From Prorocentrum cordatum (taxonomy: Eukaryota; Sar; Dinophyceae; Prorocentrales; Prorocentraceae): DNA of 64,000 bases. The stretch is taken from contig CAUYUJ010016069.1 of the NCBI GenBank assembly GCA_963575745.1, positions 21,001 to 85,000 on the forward strand, read 5' to 3'. The notes beneath the pieces were generated by a model. The model did no database searches. It saw only the letters and a list, made by a program, of their open reading frames with translations, and had not been told where the DNA came from. Position 1 is the stretch's first letter. The number at the start of each line of letters is the position of its first letter. The translations under genes and the position numbers were made by a program. Of this stretch, positions 1 through 11,725 are shown in pieces.

Positions 1-439
1 ATCTCTGGTTGCGCAGGGGTGTTCTGTATAACTTGCGAGATGTGTCGGTCGACTTTGGCGATTGGATTGCTTCTAGCGGCCGTGAATATTGAATGAACTT
101 GTGTTTGTATGTTTTTTAACCCCCCCCGTCCTCCAAGATCACGTCATGGTGGTCACCCCGTGGCGACCACGGGCGTCCTGTAGCGTTCGCAGGCTATTGT
201 TTTGTTCACAGGCATGCTGTGGTGCTTGCACGCATGCTATGGCATTCGCAGGTTGACGCGGCGCTCATGCCTTTGTGGTGCTCTCAGGGGCGCAGTGCTG
301 CCCTGCTGCTCAGAGGAATCGGTGAGGCGCTCGTAGCGCGGCGCTCGTAGCTGCCAGCGCTGTGATGTGCACATGCATTGTTTTGCACATAGGCGCTTCT
401 TGTACGCAGTCGCTGTGGTGCTCGCAGTCGCTGTAGTGT
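1..439. other. Left edge, no gene recognised
   Basis: I see no coding signal here. From about 180 the sequence already contains short GTGGTGC/GCAGGC words belonging to the repeat that becomes regular after 440. The frames covering it on both strands are Cys/His/Thr/Ala rich and follow from those repeated words. Confidence 0.5.
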
Positions 440-1495
440 ATGCAGGCAGTAGCGTACGCAGGCACTGGGGGCCCACCAACCAAGGGGACCGTGCCCCGGG
501 CCAGAACAGCACCAATATGCACAAATAACTTACATTTTGAGTTCGATGGGTGCGGGCCCACCTCGAATTTCTGGAGTTTCGGTCCCGTCGGCACCCCACG
601 GGTGTACAACGACTTTGTGGTGTACACAGGCACGCTGGTGGTCGCAGGCGCCAGGCACTGCGGTGCACACGTTTGCTTCGATTTCGCAAACATCGTATTG
701 TACACGGGCTGTGGTGCACGCAGGCACTGCGGGCCCGAAGTACGTGGGTGGGTGGTGGTGGACCGTGCTCTGGGCGAGACACCAGCAAGCATTCACGATG
801 TTCGATGTTCGGGCCCACCATGATTTTCCGGAGCTTGGTCCCTGTCGGGGCCGTCGGGGTCACACAGGTTTTGTGGTTTGCACAAACGTGTGCATAGGCA
901 GTGTGGTGCACACAGGCGCCAGGGGCTGTGGTGCACACAGCTACTGTGGTGGCGCAAGCATCGTGTTGTACAGAGGCGCTGTGATGCACGAAGGCACTGC
1001 GGGCAAAAATCCAAGGTGGACTGCGCCCCAGTGCCAGGAAAATCCGCCATCACAAATAATACATGTCATGTTGAATTCAACGGGGTTGGACACACCACGA
1101 TTTTCTGTAGTTTGAGCCCCGTCGGGACCCCGGGGGTGCACACATGCAGCATTCTAGCGTAAACAGGCAAGTGGTAATCGCAGGCGCCATGGGCTGTGGT
1201 GCACACGGCTGCTGTGGTTGCGCAAGTATCGTGTTGCACTGTTGCCCAGAAGGTCTGATAATCACGAATCGCCTGCATATTGATCTGGCAGGTTCCGGCA
1301 CGCCGCGCTTTTCGGGAGTTTGGGCCCCGTCGGGAACCCTGGGGTGTAAACAGGATTTGTGCGCAGGCGCCAGGCGATGTGGTGCTCACGGCTGTTGTGA
1401 TTGCGCACGCATCGTGTTGTACACAGGTGTTCTGGTGCTCGAAGGCACTGTTGATCCAACATTTCTGGGGGACCGTGCCCCAGGGCAGAATTACG
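440..1495. repeat. Diverged 210-280 bp tandem repeat
   Basis: About four copies of a repeat are visible. Each contains a GGTCCCGTCGG-like segment (near 571, 830, 1110 and 1316) followed by words of the type TGTGGTGCACACAGGCGC and GTTGCGCAAGCATCGTGTTGTACA. Spacing between the GTCCCGTCGG segments is irregular, which points to an old, decayed array. A further copy lies on the other side of the 89-bp satellite at 5,206-5,830, so the satellite sits inside this older repeat. Confidence 0.75.
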
Positions 1496-1670
1496 CTACC
1501 GAGGAACCCTACATACTTATAATATGTCTGGCCTGATGATACTCGACGTGGAACTTGCGAGAAAGATGCAGGTGGCGGTTGCTTCGCCGATCCCCTTGGT
1601 GGCGCTTGTCAAGCACTTGAGTGCCCTGAGGGGGTCCATAGTCCCTGGGAGACCGACCCCTCTGCGAACC
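1496..1670. repeat. Satellite left flank, copy 1
   Basis: This block starts with AGGAACCCTACATACTT and continues with a GGAACTTG...GTGGCGCTTGTC segment. A diverged second copy occurs at 2,745-2,925. In both places it directly precedes a block of the 89-bp satellite, so it behaves as a left boundary module of a larger repeating unit. Confidence 0.7.
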
Positions 1671-2545
1671 CTCGGTTGTGCCTTGGACGACAGGCGCGCA
1701 TAGCGGCCACGGTGAGAGACCACCCCCTGCACACCGTCTGTGGTGACGAGAAAGTGCTTATGCCCTGGACGACTGGCGTGCGTAGCGGTCGCAGTGGGAA
1801 ACCACCCCTTGCGCACCTTTTATGGTGCCGAGAATATGCCACTCCTGCAGTGCCCTGGACGACCGTGACGGATAGCTGCCGCGCTGAGGGACCACCCCGT
1901 GCGCACCCCGCAGGGTGTCGATAACTTGCCACGCCTGCTACGCCGTGGACGACCGTGACGAATAACGTCCGCGCTGAGGGAACCCCTTTTCTTTCGCACC
2001 CCATGTATGGTGTCGACAATATGCCACGCTTGCTATGCGTTGGGCGACCGTGACGACTAGCGGCCGCGCTCAGGGACCACCCCGTGCGCGCCCCCGATGT
2101 TGTCGAGAATATGCCTTGGACGACCGTGACGGATAGCGGCCGCGGTGAGGGACCACCCCGTGCGGACCTCTTTTATGGCGTCGGGAGTGTGCCACGGTTT
2201 CTATGCCCTGGACGACCGTGACGAATTGCGGCCGCGCTGAGGGGCCACCCATGCGCACCCCCCTATGGTGTCGATATTCTGCCACGCCTGCTTTGCCTTG
2301 GACGACCGTGATGGATAGCGGCCGCGCTGACGGACCCCCTTTTTGCGCACCCCCTATGGTGCCGAGAATATGCCACGCGTGTTGTGCCCTGGACGACCGT
2401 GACGGATAGCTGCCGCGCTGTGAGACCACCCCGCGCGCACCCCCCATGGTGTCGAGCCTATCTCACGCATGCTATGCCCTGGACGACCGTGACGAATAGC
2501 GGCCGCGCTGAGGGACCCCCCCCGTTGTCGAGAATATGCAACGCA
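1671..2545. repeat. 89-bp satellite array, block 1 (about ten units)
   Basis: The unit reads roughly CCACGCCTGCTATGCC, CTGGACGACCGTGACGGAT, AGCGGCCGCGCTGAGGGACC, ACCCCTTGCGCACCCCCTAT, GGTGTCGAGAATATG. Most units carry a NotI-type GCGGCCGC or a one-base variant. Unit length wanders between about 86 and 91 bp. It is therefore not a codon multiple, and the 30-residue repeated peptides seen in some frames are not evidence of a protein. Confidence 0.9.
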
Positions 2546-2744
2546 TGCCGCGCCTTGCGTCTGTGTATGTGTATGGTGTGTGTGGGCGGCCGTGTTTGTG
2601 TGTGGTTGTGTGTATGTGTGTGTATGTGTGTGGGTGTGTCTTCGTCTGTGTGTGTGCGTGTTTGTGAGGAAGGAAGAACAGGGGAGGAGGAGACGCGGGT
2701 GCGACGTGGCAAAGGAGAAAACCATAACCCCGCTAAAGCATGTG
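2546..2744. repeat. TG-rich spacer and right flank module, copy 1
   Basis: A TGTGTATGTGTG microsatellite (about 2,560-2,670) is followed by GGAAGAACAGGGGAGGAGGAG and a GTGCGACG(T/C)GGCA segment. The second half recurs in diverged form at 5,093-5,205 after satellite block 2, which makes it the right boundary module of the satellite-bearing unit. Confidence 0.6.
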
Positions 2745-2925
2745 GGGATTTACGCTGGCGAGGAACCCCACATACTTCTGACATGTTTGGCGTGATGCTA
2801 CTCGGCTTGGAACTTGGGAGGACTATGCATGTGGCCGTTGCTTGGTGGCGCTTGTCGAGCCTTGGGAGCCAGAGTGCCTTTTGGAGGTATGTCTGTAGCC
2901 ACTGGGGGACCGCCCCCCGTGCTGC
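2745..2925. repeat. Satellite left flank, copy 2
   Basis: Diverged duplicate of 1,496-1,670: AGGAACCCCACATACTT, GGAACTTGGGAGG and TTGGTGGCGCTTGTCGAGC are shared in the same order. It precedes satellite block 2. Confidence 0.7.
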
Positions 2926-5092
2926 GCCACGCCTGCTGTGCCCTGGACGACGGGCGCGCATGGCGGCCGCGGTGACATACCACCCCCTGCACACGCCCTC
3001 TATGGTGTCGAGGATGTGCCACACTTGTTGTGCCCCGGACGACTGGCGCGCCCATCGGCCGCAATGAAAGACCACCCCCTGCGCATCCCCCACGGTGTCG
3101 AGAACATGCCACGTGTGCTGTGCCTGAGCGACGGTCGAGCATAGCGGCCGCGCTGAGGGACCAAACCCCTGCGCACCCCTTTATGGTGTCGAGAATCTGC
3201 CACGCCTGTTTTGCTCTGTACGACCGTGACGGATAGCGACCGCGTTGAAGGACCACCCCTTGCGAATCCCCTTATGGTGACGAGGCAATGCCACGTATGC
3301 TATGCCCTGCACGGCCGTGACGAATAACGGCCGCGCTGGGGGACCACCTCTCTGCACACCTCGTACGGTGTCGAGAATATTCCACGTTTGCTGTGCCGTG
3401 GACGGCCGTGATGGACAACGGCCGCGCTGAGGGACCACCCCGCGAGCACCCCCTATGGTGCCGACGCTTGCTATGCCTTGGACGACCGTGGCGAATAGCG
3501 GCCGCGCTGAGGTACCACCCCTCTGCGCACCTCTTATGGTGTCGAGAATCTGCCACGCTTGCTATGGCGTGGACGATCGTGACGGATAACAGCCGCGCTG
3601 AGGGGTCACCCCACCCCTTGCGCACCCCCTTATGGTGTCCAGCAAAATGCCACGCCTGTTACGCCCTGGACGATGGGCGCGAATAGCGGCCGCGCTGAGG
3701 GACCACCCCCTGTACACCTATGGTGTCGAGACAGTGCCACGCTTGCTATGCCCTGGACGACGGACGCGCATAACGGCCGCGTTGGGGGGCCATCCCGTGC
3801 GCACCCCCTTACAGTGCTGACAATATGCCACGCTTGCTATGCAGTGGGCGACCGTGGCGGATAGCGGCCGCGCTGAGGGACTACCCCTTGCGCACCTTTT
3901 TATGGGGCCGAGAGTATACGACGGTTTCTACGCCCTGGGCAACCGTGACGGATAGCGGCCACGCTGAAGGACCACCCCGTGCGCACCCATTTTATGGTTG
4001 TCGACAATATGCCATGCCTGCTTTGCCAGGGACGGCTGTGACGGATAACGGCCGCGATGAAGGACTACCCTTGCGCACCCCCTATTGCGCCGACAAGATG
4101 CCACGCTTGCTACGCCTTGGACGACCGTGACGGATAGCGGCCGCGCTGAGATACCACCAGTTGCGCACCCCTTGTGGTGTCGAGAAAATGTCACGCCAGC
4201 TGTGCCCTGCACGACTGTGACGGATAGCGGCCGCGCTGAAGGACCACTACTTGCGCACCCCATATGGTGACGAGCAAATGCCACGCCTGTTGAGCCTTGC
4301 ACGGCCGTGACGGACAGCGGCCGCGCTGAGGGACCACCCATTGCGCACCCCCTATGGTGTCGACGATATGCCACGCCTACTACGCCCTGGGCGACCGTGA
4401 CGGATAGCGGCCGCGCTGAAGGACCACCCATTGCGCACCTCTTATGGTGTCGAGGATCTGCCACGCCTGCTACGCTTTGGACGATCGTGACGGATAGCGG
4501 CCGCGCTGAGGGACCACCCCCTGCGCACCCCTTGTGGTGTCGAGAAAGTGTCACGCCAGCTGTGCCTTGCACGATCGTGACGGATAGCGGCCGCGCTGAG
4601 GGACAACCCCGCGCGCACCCCCTATTGCGCCGACAAGGTGTCACACCAGCTGTGCCTTGCACGACCGTGACGGATAGCGGCAGCGCTGAAATACCACTCG
4701 TTGCGCACCCCTTGTGGTGTCGAGGATTTGCCACGCGTGCTACGCCCCGGACGACCGTGACGGATAGCGGCCGCTTTGAGGGACCTCCCGTTGCGCACCC
4801 CCTGTGGTGTCGATAATCTGCCACGCCTGTTTTGCCCCGGACGGCCGTGACGGATAGCGGCCGCGCTGAGGGACCACCCCGCGCGCACCCTGATGGTGCC
4901 GACAGTATGACACGCCTGTTGTGCCCTGCGCGACCGTGACGGATAGCGGCCGCGTTGAGGGACCACCCATTGCGCACCTCCCATGGTGTCGAGAATTTGC
5001 CACGTTTGCTTCGCCCTGGACGACCGTGACAGATAGCGGCCGCGCTGAGGGACCACCCCTTGCGCACCCCTTGTGGTGTCGTGCAGTGGCGA
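2926..5092. repeat. 89-bp satellite array, block 2 (about two dozen units)
   Basis: Same unit as block 1. The most regular stretch is 4,050-5,090, where GACGGATAGCGGCCGC recurs every 87-91 bp (for example around 4,130, 4,218, 4,306, 4,395, 4,486 and 4,575). Units toward the 5' side are more divergent. That gradient is what unequal exchange produces when it homogenises one part of an array. Confidence 0.9.
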
Positions 5093-5205
5093 GCGAGACG
5101 GAGAAGCAAAACGGGTGGGGAGGAGGAGAAGAGGAGAAGGAACGTTGGTGCGACGCGGCAGAGAAGACAACCCAAACCCCACTAATGATGTGTGGAAAAA
5201 AGTGA
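5093..5205. repeat. Satellite right flank, copy 2
   Basis: Contains GGGGAGGAGGAG..., a GTGCGACGCGGCAGAGAA segment and AACCCCACTAA. It resembles 2,670-2,745 and closes satellite block 2. Confidence 0.6.
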
Positions 5206-5830
5206 CCACACACAACTTACAATGAAGCTGGCAGGGTCGGGCCCAGCACGATTTCCCGTGTTTGGGACCCGTCGGACCTGGGGGTGTACACAAAGTCTTT
5301 TGGTGTGAACATGCATTTTGACGTATGCAGGCGCCCAGGGTCACACGGCTGATATAGTTGCGCAAGCATTATGACAGGAGCCGTGGTGCACGCAGAAGAT
5401 GTTATTTGTCCAAGGGCGCTTTGGTGTAGGCATTCTTTGTTGCGTGCATAGAGATTCATTGTTGTGTTATAGATGCTGGTGAACGCAAGCCTTGTCGTGA
5501 ACACATGCGCTGAGATGTACGCTGGCGATGTGGTGCACACGTGCGCAGCCGCACCACGTGGTGTACGCATGCATCGTGGTGTACACGCGCTTTCTGGTGC
5601 GTGCGACCGCGGCGTCCGCTGACCGCGGCTCCGCCTACTTTTGCTCGCAAGCTTTGCGTGGCTCACACGCATTGCGGCACAGAATTCAGCGTTTGCAGGC
5701 ACCTTGCGGCGATGTATCGCAGGCTACTGTGGCGTCCGCAGGCATGGCGCGGTGCTCGCGGGCATGTTGCTATGCTCCCGGCGCACCCCCGCCGCGATGC
5801 GAATCAGCGCGAATTACCCCCCCGCCCTCG
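5206..5830. repeat. Continuation of the old 210-280 bp repeat
   Basis: The segment GTTTGGGACCCGTCGG near 5,260 and the following GCAGGCGCCC...GTTGCGCAAGCATTATG match the copies at 440-1,495. Beyond about 5,520 only short GTGGTG(C/T)ACAC words remain. The satellite unit seems to have expanded inside this repeat. Confidence 0.6.
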
Positions 5831-7020
5831 CACCCCCAATCCACAACCCTCAATCACGCCCATTATCGCCCTGGGGAATGAACAGCCTCACCCGAATGGA
5901 GACTCATATTATATCACATACGCACGCGGAAACCTTGGGCCGTCCGAGGACGTTTTCTTCGTGGGCGCCGAGGGGGGAAGGAGAATCAGAGTAGATCTAG
6001 GATTCGTCAGCGAGGCTGCACAATGCCTTCCTGTCCCAAGCCCCCTCATACCCGCGGCACCTTTTGTAGATGATCCTTTTCCATCTGCGTTACGACGTGT
6101 GTCATGTTTTGAATGTTTAGGATTCAGCCTGGAAGTGTATCAAGACAAGCGAGAGTCGTTCAAACAATTCGTAATTCGTAGTAGCCATCCATCCGTGTGC
6201 CTTTGGCCCACGATTGACGTCTCAAGCGAGAGCCATATGTTGGAAACGAGCCGCCTTCAACCCGTGTAGCAGTTTGATTATTTCAAGGCGCATGTATGCA
6301 GTAATTCGAGAGCCACATTGATCCGTCCTCAACTCGTGTAACTGTTGGCCAGTTAGAGCCGAGAGCTGTCGGCGCTAAGGCGAGGGCGGCAAGTGCAATG
6401 TTTGGAAACAACGCAAGTGTAGTTGGCGAAGAAGTCTTGGGCGAAACAACACAGCCCATCCTGCCTATATGCCTGGTGATCCAACGAGAAGGAGTTGTTT
6501 ATCAGGGCGAGGGATGGCGAAAGAGGATATGAGTGAGCAGGGCGGGATTAAGGAGAGCGAGGAGGAGGAGGAGAAGAGAGGAAGAGATGAAAACGGGAGG
6601 AGGAGGAGGAAATCATGGTGAGGAAGGGTGGAGGGGATGACCAGCGAGGGTGCTAGCCTTCCATATTTGTTTCTTGGCAGTTCGTTTAGACGGATTAGCG
6701 GGGAGGAGGAAAGACGAGGGGCGAGGGAGGAGGAGGATTGGACGGAAGCATTGGCAGAGGGTGAGGGACAGAAGCGCTTCCTCTAAGCCCTGGCAGGTGC
6801 AATCAGCGCCATTTCCCGAAAATTGCATTGCTCAGCGACCGTGCTCGTTGTACTGCACGTATATACTCCTGGCGGTTGATGCTTTTTGTTCGGCGGGTGC
6901 GGCGTGACTGGGCGTCTCGGACAAGGTTTAGTTCAAAAGTAGCGTAAGCCGCTGTAGTGCCTGTTGGGGCCCAGTCACAGCCTCTCAGTGCCACTTTACC
7001 TTCGTCGCCTCCCGTGCCAT
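5831..7020. other. Unassigned intergenic sequence
   Basis: No recognisable gene. An open + frame ends at 6,269; its last 120 codons look compositionally ordinary, but I recognise nothing in it and would not call it. 6,500-6,760 is a purine-rich GGA/GAG tract. Confidence 0.4.
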
Positions 7021-7021
7021 C

Positions 7022-7163
7022 AATATGTCAAGGATGATGCTGATGATGATTATGTTGCTGATGATTATGCTGATGATGATGAGGCTGATGCTGATAATGA
7101 TGATGGTGGTGGTGATGATGATGATGAGGAGGAGGAGGAGGAGGAGGCGGAGGAACGTGCTTG
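7022..7163. repeat. GAT/GCT then GGA microsatellite
   Basis: Imperfect (GAT)n with GCT interruptions passes into (GGA)n. This is the same GAT/GCT mixture seen on a larger scale at 25.77-26.52 kb. Confidence 0.9.
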
Positions 7164-7758
7164 AGTGGCAGCAGCAGGACACCGTCAGTCGAAATCAAAT
7201 GAGGCATCTAGGTCCCTTTCGGAACCTGGTCAGAGCTGTAATGGTCTATAGCAGCTCGGACCCTCTTTCTCAGCATGTTCCGAGTTTCTAGCAGGTACCT
7301 GCGGGACGGAGACGGTTTTGACACTCTTGCCGTCATTTCAAGCATACGGTTTCGGGAGCAGCTCAACCGGCTTTCTCTCCAGGCCAGCGCGTCGGCTTAG
7401 AGCTTGGCAGCAGGCATGGTCAGGAACTTTTGATGAGCGTGTCGCGCCGCCAGTTCTGGCCCACCACGTTTCGGCGCGACATGCTATCCATGCCCCAGTC
7501 ACCAGGCGTCAACGTCCCGAGCGTTTCGGATCTTCCAGCCCCGCGGAGCGGAGCGGCACACTGTCCGCTCGCAATGCATAGCGCGTCGCAGGGACCGCCG
7601 CCGCGACACGCTACGCAAACGCTCCCGGCCAGCCTGCCGCTCTCAGCACCAGTCGGCGTACCTGCGAATGTGGCAGTAAGGACGCGACGGCGGAGCGATC
7701 GGAGGTGCTGTGATGCTGCCTCTTGATCGCAGGTAGCGCACAGAGCCTAGCTCCCCCA
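7164..7758. other. Unassigned sequence
   Basis: I see no gene, RNA or repeat that I can name. Confidence 0.4.
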
Positions 7759-7804
<46 letters not shown>

Positions 7805-7806
7805 TT
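7759..7806. repeat. (CGT)n microsatellite
   Basis: About 15 uninterrupted CGT triplets, with a CTT variant near the end. Confidence 0.95.
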
Positions 7807-8324
7807 CGTCAAGCGGTGAACGGCGGTGGAGGAGGCGGAAGCGGGAGAACGCGGTGCGGGAGGTGGCCCCAAGAACCTCGAGGGGAAGTGGACCGGCGAC
7901 GGTGGGCCCCGCCCGTGTCGCCCGCCGCGCCTCGTGGAGGCAGAGCCGAGTGCAGGAAACGGGCGCAGACAATGAGCTTTCGGCCCGCGCGGAGCTCAGT
8001 CAATCCGCACAGTAAGGATGAGCATTTTGCCAAGATTACCCTCGCATCCCTCCCCAAAGCGGCCCATCCTTGGCCGCTTTCGCTGGCCGCGCCCCACTCG
8101 AAGGGGGTCGACGTGGCCTTCCAAGGCCTTCGCATCCTTCCCGCGCACCCTCACTGTATTCACCTCGCTATACAGGTGCACTGTTCTCAGATCGGCGCTG
8201 GAGCCTCCTCCGCATCCGCCATCCCTGGCGGCGCCGCTAGTGCCGCCGCCCGCGCGCGCCCGGGGAGGGGGCTCCAGCGCCGACCCGAGAGAGCCGCGCG
8301 GACCCTGCGGAGCTCCGGAGGGGC

Positions 8325-8464
8325 AAGAGACACAGACACGATTCATCGCCGACGACCCCCCAGGAAAGATACGGGAGAATATGGGAAGGGGGGGGGAAGA
8401 CGAACAACCAAAAAAAAATATGAAAGAAAATCGGGAATCTTGGCATGTGTGCGTATCCTTATAA

Positions 8465-8495
<31 letters not shown>

Positions 8496-8503
8496 CACAT
8501 GTG

Positions 8504-8573
<70 letters not shown>

Positions 8574-8610
8574 GGGGCCCCCTTCAGACGCTCGTCTTTC
8601 TGTTGCTTCG
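8325..8610. repeat. Duplicated block A with TA/TG microsatellite
   Basis: The stretch CACAGACAC...ATCG, CGACCCCCCAGGAA, GAGAATATGGGAAGGGGGGG and a terminal TCGGGGCCCC matches 20,490-20,660 in the same order and orientation. Here a (TA)n and a long (TG)n array (8,461-8,572) separates the AT-rich part from TCGGGGCCCC. The 20.5 kb copy has only a few TTTGTGTG steps at that position. Confidence 0.75.
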
Positions 8611-8984
8611 ATCGTCCCTCTGATGGGGGCCGGCGGGGCCGCGGCCGCGTGCCTGCGCCCAGGTCGCCCGCGGGGGCGCGAAAGTGGTCGCCTGGCGCGG
8701 GCGGGACCGGAGGGGCGCTCCTTCCCAGAAGCCCTCGGGGGGGGGGGGCGGCGCGAGAGCGCGAGAGGCATCGCGGTTCGCGCTGAGCGAAGGAGTCGGC
8801 CATGCGCAGAGCGGGGTGCGGGGGAGGGGGGAAGGCTTCTTAGAAGCACCCTGCTTATTAGAAGGCGCGGGCCTTGTCCATAGACATAAGGACCGGCGCC
8901 TTTAAGAAGCAGCCTCTTTCTGAGAAGCCTTCCCCCCTCCTCCTACCTCCCTCTGCGCGCCGTCAAAGGAGACCGTGTTCTAAG

Positions 8985-9185
8985 GGTCTGGCGAATACCC
9001 GGATGATCGGGCCCGCCCCCCCTCCCCCCCCGCCTCCCGGGATCTTTTTTTTCCGTCGGAAGTGCAGTTCCGAAGGGGGGACCGCAGTATTTTTGCGCGC
9101 GGGCATGCGGTGAGTGCCCAACGCGAGAAGGTTGGGCTATCGGCTCCCCCCCTTCACCCCGTCCAGATAACGTAGGTTATCGCCG
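8985..9185. mobile_element. Small inverted-repeat (MITE-like) element, copy A
   Basis: Left end GGTCTGGCGAATACCCGG and right end GATAACGTAGGTTATCGCCG form degenerate terminal inverted repeats. Each end contains a GATAAC-type sub-palindrome followed or preceded by a C-rich tract. The interior (GCGCGGGCAT, GCCCAACGCGAGAAGGTTGGGCTATCGGC) matches the element at 38,421-38,611 in order. There is no coding capacity. I see no clear target duplication here; the other copy has a possible TTAG. Confidence 0.65.
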
Positions 9186-11130
9186 AAACATACCAATCGA
9201 TCTCGAGCGCGAAGATCGTCGACCTGGATGCGGATGCACGGACTTTCTCTTTGCGCCCGCGCTTGGTTATGAGACGCCCCACCGCGACTTTCTTCGTAGT
9301 AGTCCCCTTCGGCAGTCTCTGGGGCAGCAAGTGTCATGCGTGAGTGCTACTCTGCTGTTGGAACCGCGACGGGTCCACCGTCTTCTCTGAGCGGGGCGCA
9401 CGAGGTGCAAGTGAGCAAGTTGGTTCCCCTGGGGCTGTCTTGAATGCTCCTGTTCCTGTGGGGGGCTTCGGCCGTTTTTACTTGCGAGCCAAAACCGTCT
9501 GCTGCATCCGCCGCTCGTGAAGTCCTGCGCTGTCTCCATGATTCACCTAAACTGCATGCGTTCTTGTGCGGTCTTGTGCATGCCACTTTGTTCTTCATCG
9601 CTTCATAGCTCCGCAAGTGGTCTGCCCTTCGCGCAGGGGCCCAATGTGGACGTAGCGAGACTCCACTTCTCTCGCGCTCTCCTGTGCCCTCCCCCTTCCT
9701 CTCCACTAATTCCTTTTCCACGCTCCCCTCCCTGCCTCCTTCCAGGTGGGGGGAGCAAAACCAGTGAGTTTGATGATTCTTGGTCGTGTCATTTCTGCGT
9801 CGATGTTCGCTTGTAGTGTGTCCGGCGCCGCCTGAATACTGCGTTTCGTCGGGCTCAGCAAATTTCCATCGTATTCCTGTGTTCACAAGACTCGTATATC
9901 CATGTACGCCCCTGCTCTGATCGTGTTTACGGCATGTTTCTACCGCTTTGGCTATAGCCAACCTTGCCTTCCCAGTCTTGCCATTCTTAGCTCTTACGTG
10001 TCGGAGGCCGCCTGAGGCCAGAATCCAGATAGCATGGGTTCCAGATGGGGTTCGATGCTTCGACGTCGACTGTGATTATGACGATCACGTGTTCTTTCTG
10101 TTGCCGAAGGTATCCAGTTCCCCGACGGCAACAAGTGGACCAAGAAAGTCACAAAGCCCGGTGCCGAGTGAGACAAGATTTTCAAGCTGGGGGTCATCGG
10201 CAGTTTTATCGCCGCTGGCAGCTGCTCCTGGCTTCTGCTCATCTTCTGATCCTTCCACCACGAGCCCGCAGTAGGATGCTCAGCTTGGCGGTGCTTGGAG
10301 CATGAGAAAAGGGGCTGGGGGGCAAGGAAGAGATTGTGGGGAGTTTGGTCAGGGATGGTGAGGGAGTTCGGCACGGGAAGGGAGCGGAGGGCAGAGGAGA
10401 GAGGAGGGCAGAGGCGAGGAACGGAGGGGGCCTCCTCCCTCCTACCCCACCCCATTAAAAAAAGCAACTGGAAACAGTACAACCCAGAAGTGACATTCTC
10501 CAGGGGACTTCTCCTTTCTTGTTCATGTATCATCGCCAGGACCCATTGGGAAAGCTTCCGAGCCCGTTCTAAGACATTGGGAAATCGTCTCACGCCTCAG
10601 ACTTTGATCCTCCTTCCTCCCCTCCTTCCTTCATCTTCATGGATGGATTGGGGGAGGTCCTGGGGTGACGGGAGAGCCCTTGAACCGAGGTTAATTTTCC
10701 GCAACCACCTACATGTTGCTCCTTGCTCCGCACTCCTCACCTACTTCCCTATCTCCCTCCTCCTCCTGCCCCTGCTCCTCCAGCTGACATCTGGGCCCAA
10801 GATGCTTTCAAGGCAACATGCAGACCCACCATGATATTCCACAGCTTGTGAAGTGAGAATGGTGGGGCGGCTGCCCGCATGACAGGACATGCATGTCGTG
10901 CCATCCCAATGGCCTGGACTGGCAATGAGAGGGAGTTTAGCGCGCCGCCCACAAGTGTGCCCCAAGAGACCTCGCACTGCCGACCGACGACCACCCAACT
11001 GCGCAGACTCCGCGCCCGTTGCACGCACGCTAGGAGATCGCAACAGGCGTCACTAAGCAGTCTTCTCCGACTCTTACTGGAGCCACCACCAGGCCTCGGC
11101 ACCTCAGGCAGGGAGAAGGCGGCGTGGCAC
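9186..11130. other. Unassigned sequence
   Basis: Mostly ordinary-complexity DNA with C/T-rich stretches near 9,690-9,750 and 10,600-10,790. Open frames exist on both strands (the longest on the - strand ends near 9,347), but none shows a family signature or coding-like composition. Exons of an unrecognised gene cannot be excluded. Confidence 0.35.
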
Positions 11131-11138
11131 CTGGAGAA

Positions 11139-11725
11139 GGAGCCCGCGGAGGAGGGGGCGACCCACGAGGAGCAGCAAAGCTTCGCTGAACAGCGAGAGA
11201 AGCTGAGCGTGAAGAGCATGACTGCGCACGAGAGGAAACAAACATGCTGCGACAAGGACAAGCTGCTGGACAACAGGGGCATCACGACGCATGAGACGCA
11301 GTAGAGCTTCTCGAACCAGGACGAGGGGCTTGGACACCAAGGACACCGCGGCCCACGAGAAACACCGTGGCTTCACAGACCAGGGGAAGACGCTGGGCAA
11401 CAAGGACTCTGGGACTCACCGGGGGCGCCAAGGACATCACCGCGTACGGGAAGCAGCGTAAGTCCCCCCGACCAGGACGAGACGCTGGGCAGCCAGGACA
11501 CCGCGGCCGACGAGGAGCAGCAGAGCTTCACAGGCCAGGAGCTGAGCATGAGGGACACCGCGACACGCGAGAAGCAGCCGAGCTACCCAGACCAGGACAC
11601 GACGCTGGACAGCAAGGACACGAGGAGGCATAATAAACAGCAGAGCGTCGCGAACCAAGGCGGGGCGCTTGTCACCAAGGACACCGCAACGCGCGAAGAA
11701 CAGCAGCACTACACCGACTAAGGGA
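11139..11725 (+). repeat. Decayed 60-75 bp minisatellite, possibly once coding
   Basis: Eight or nine units share the order GACACCGCGNC-CACGAGNAGCAGC-AGCTTC-CAGACCAGGACGAG-CGCTGGGCAGCAAG. The commonest spacing is about 66 bp, or 22 codons. In the + frame of the first units this reads as a charged repeat of the type HEKQ(Q)SF..QDE.L. Stops and length changes interrupt the frame from about 11,300 on. The codon-length period suggests descent from a coding repeat, but I cannot name a protein. Confidence 0.6.

Noticed and set aside
3928-5175. 415-codon minus-strand frame with a repeated 30-residue peptide
   Set aside because: It is the 89-bp satellite. Unit length varies between 86 and 91 bp and the peptide moves between frames, so there is no coding constraint.
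5541-6269. 242-codon + strand frame
   Set aside because: Its first half lies in the old repeat. The second half is ordinary sequence without a recognisable motif, so it is not called.
9347-9961. 204-codon minus-strand frame
   Set aside because: No family signature, no supporting neighbours, and composition is not clearly coding.
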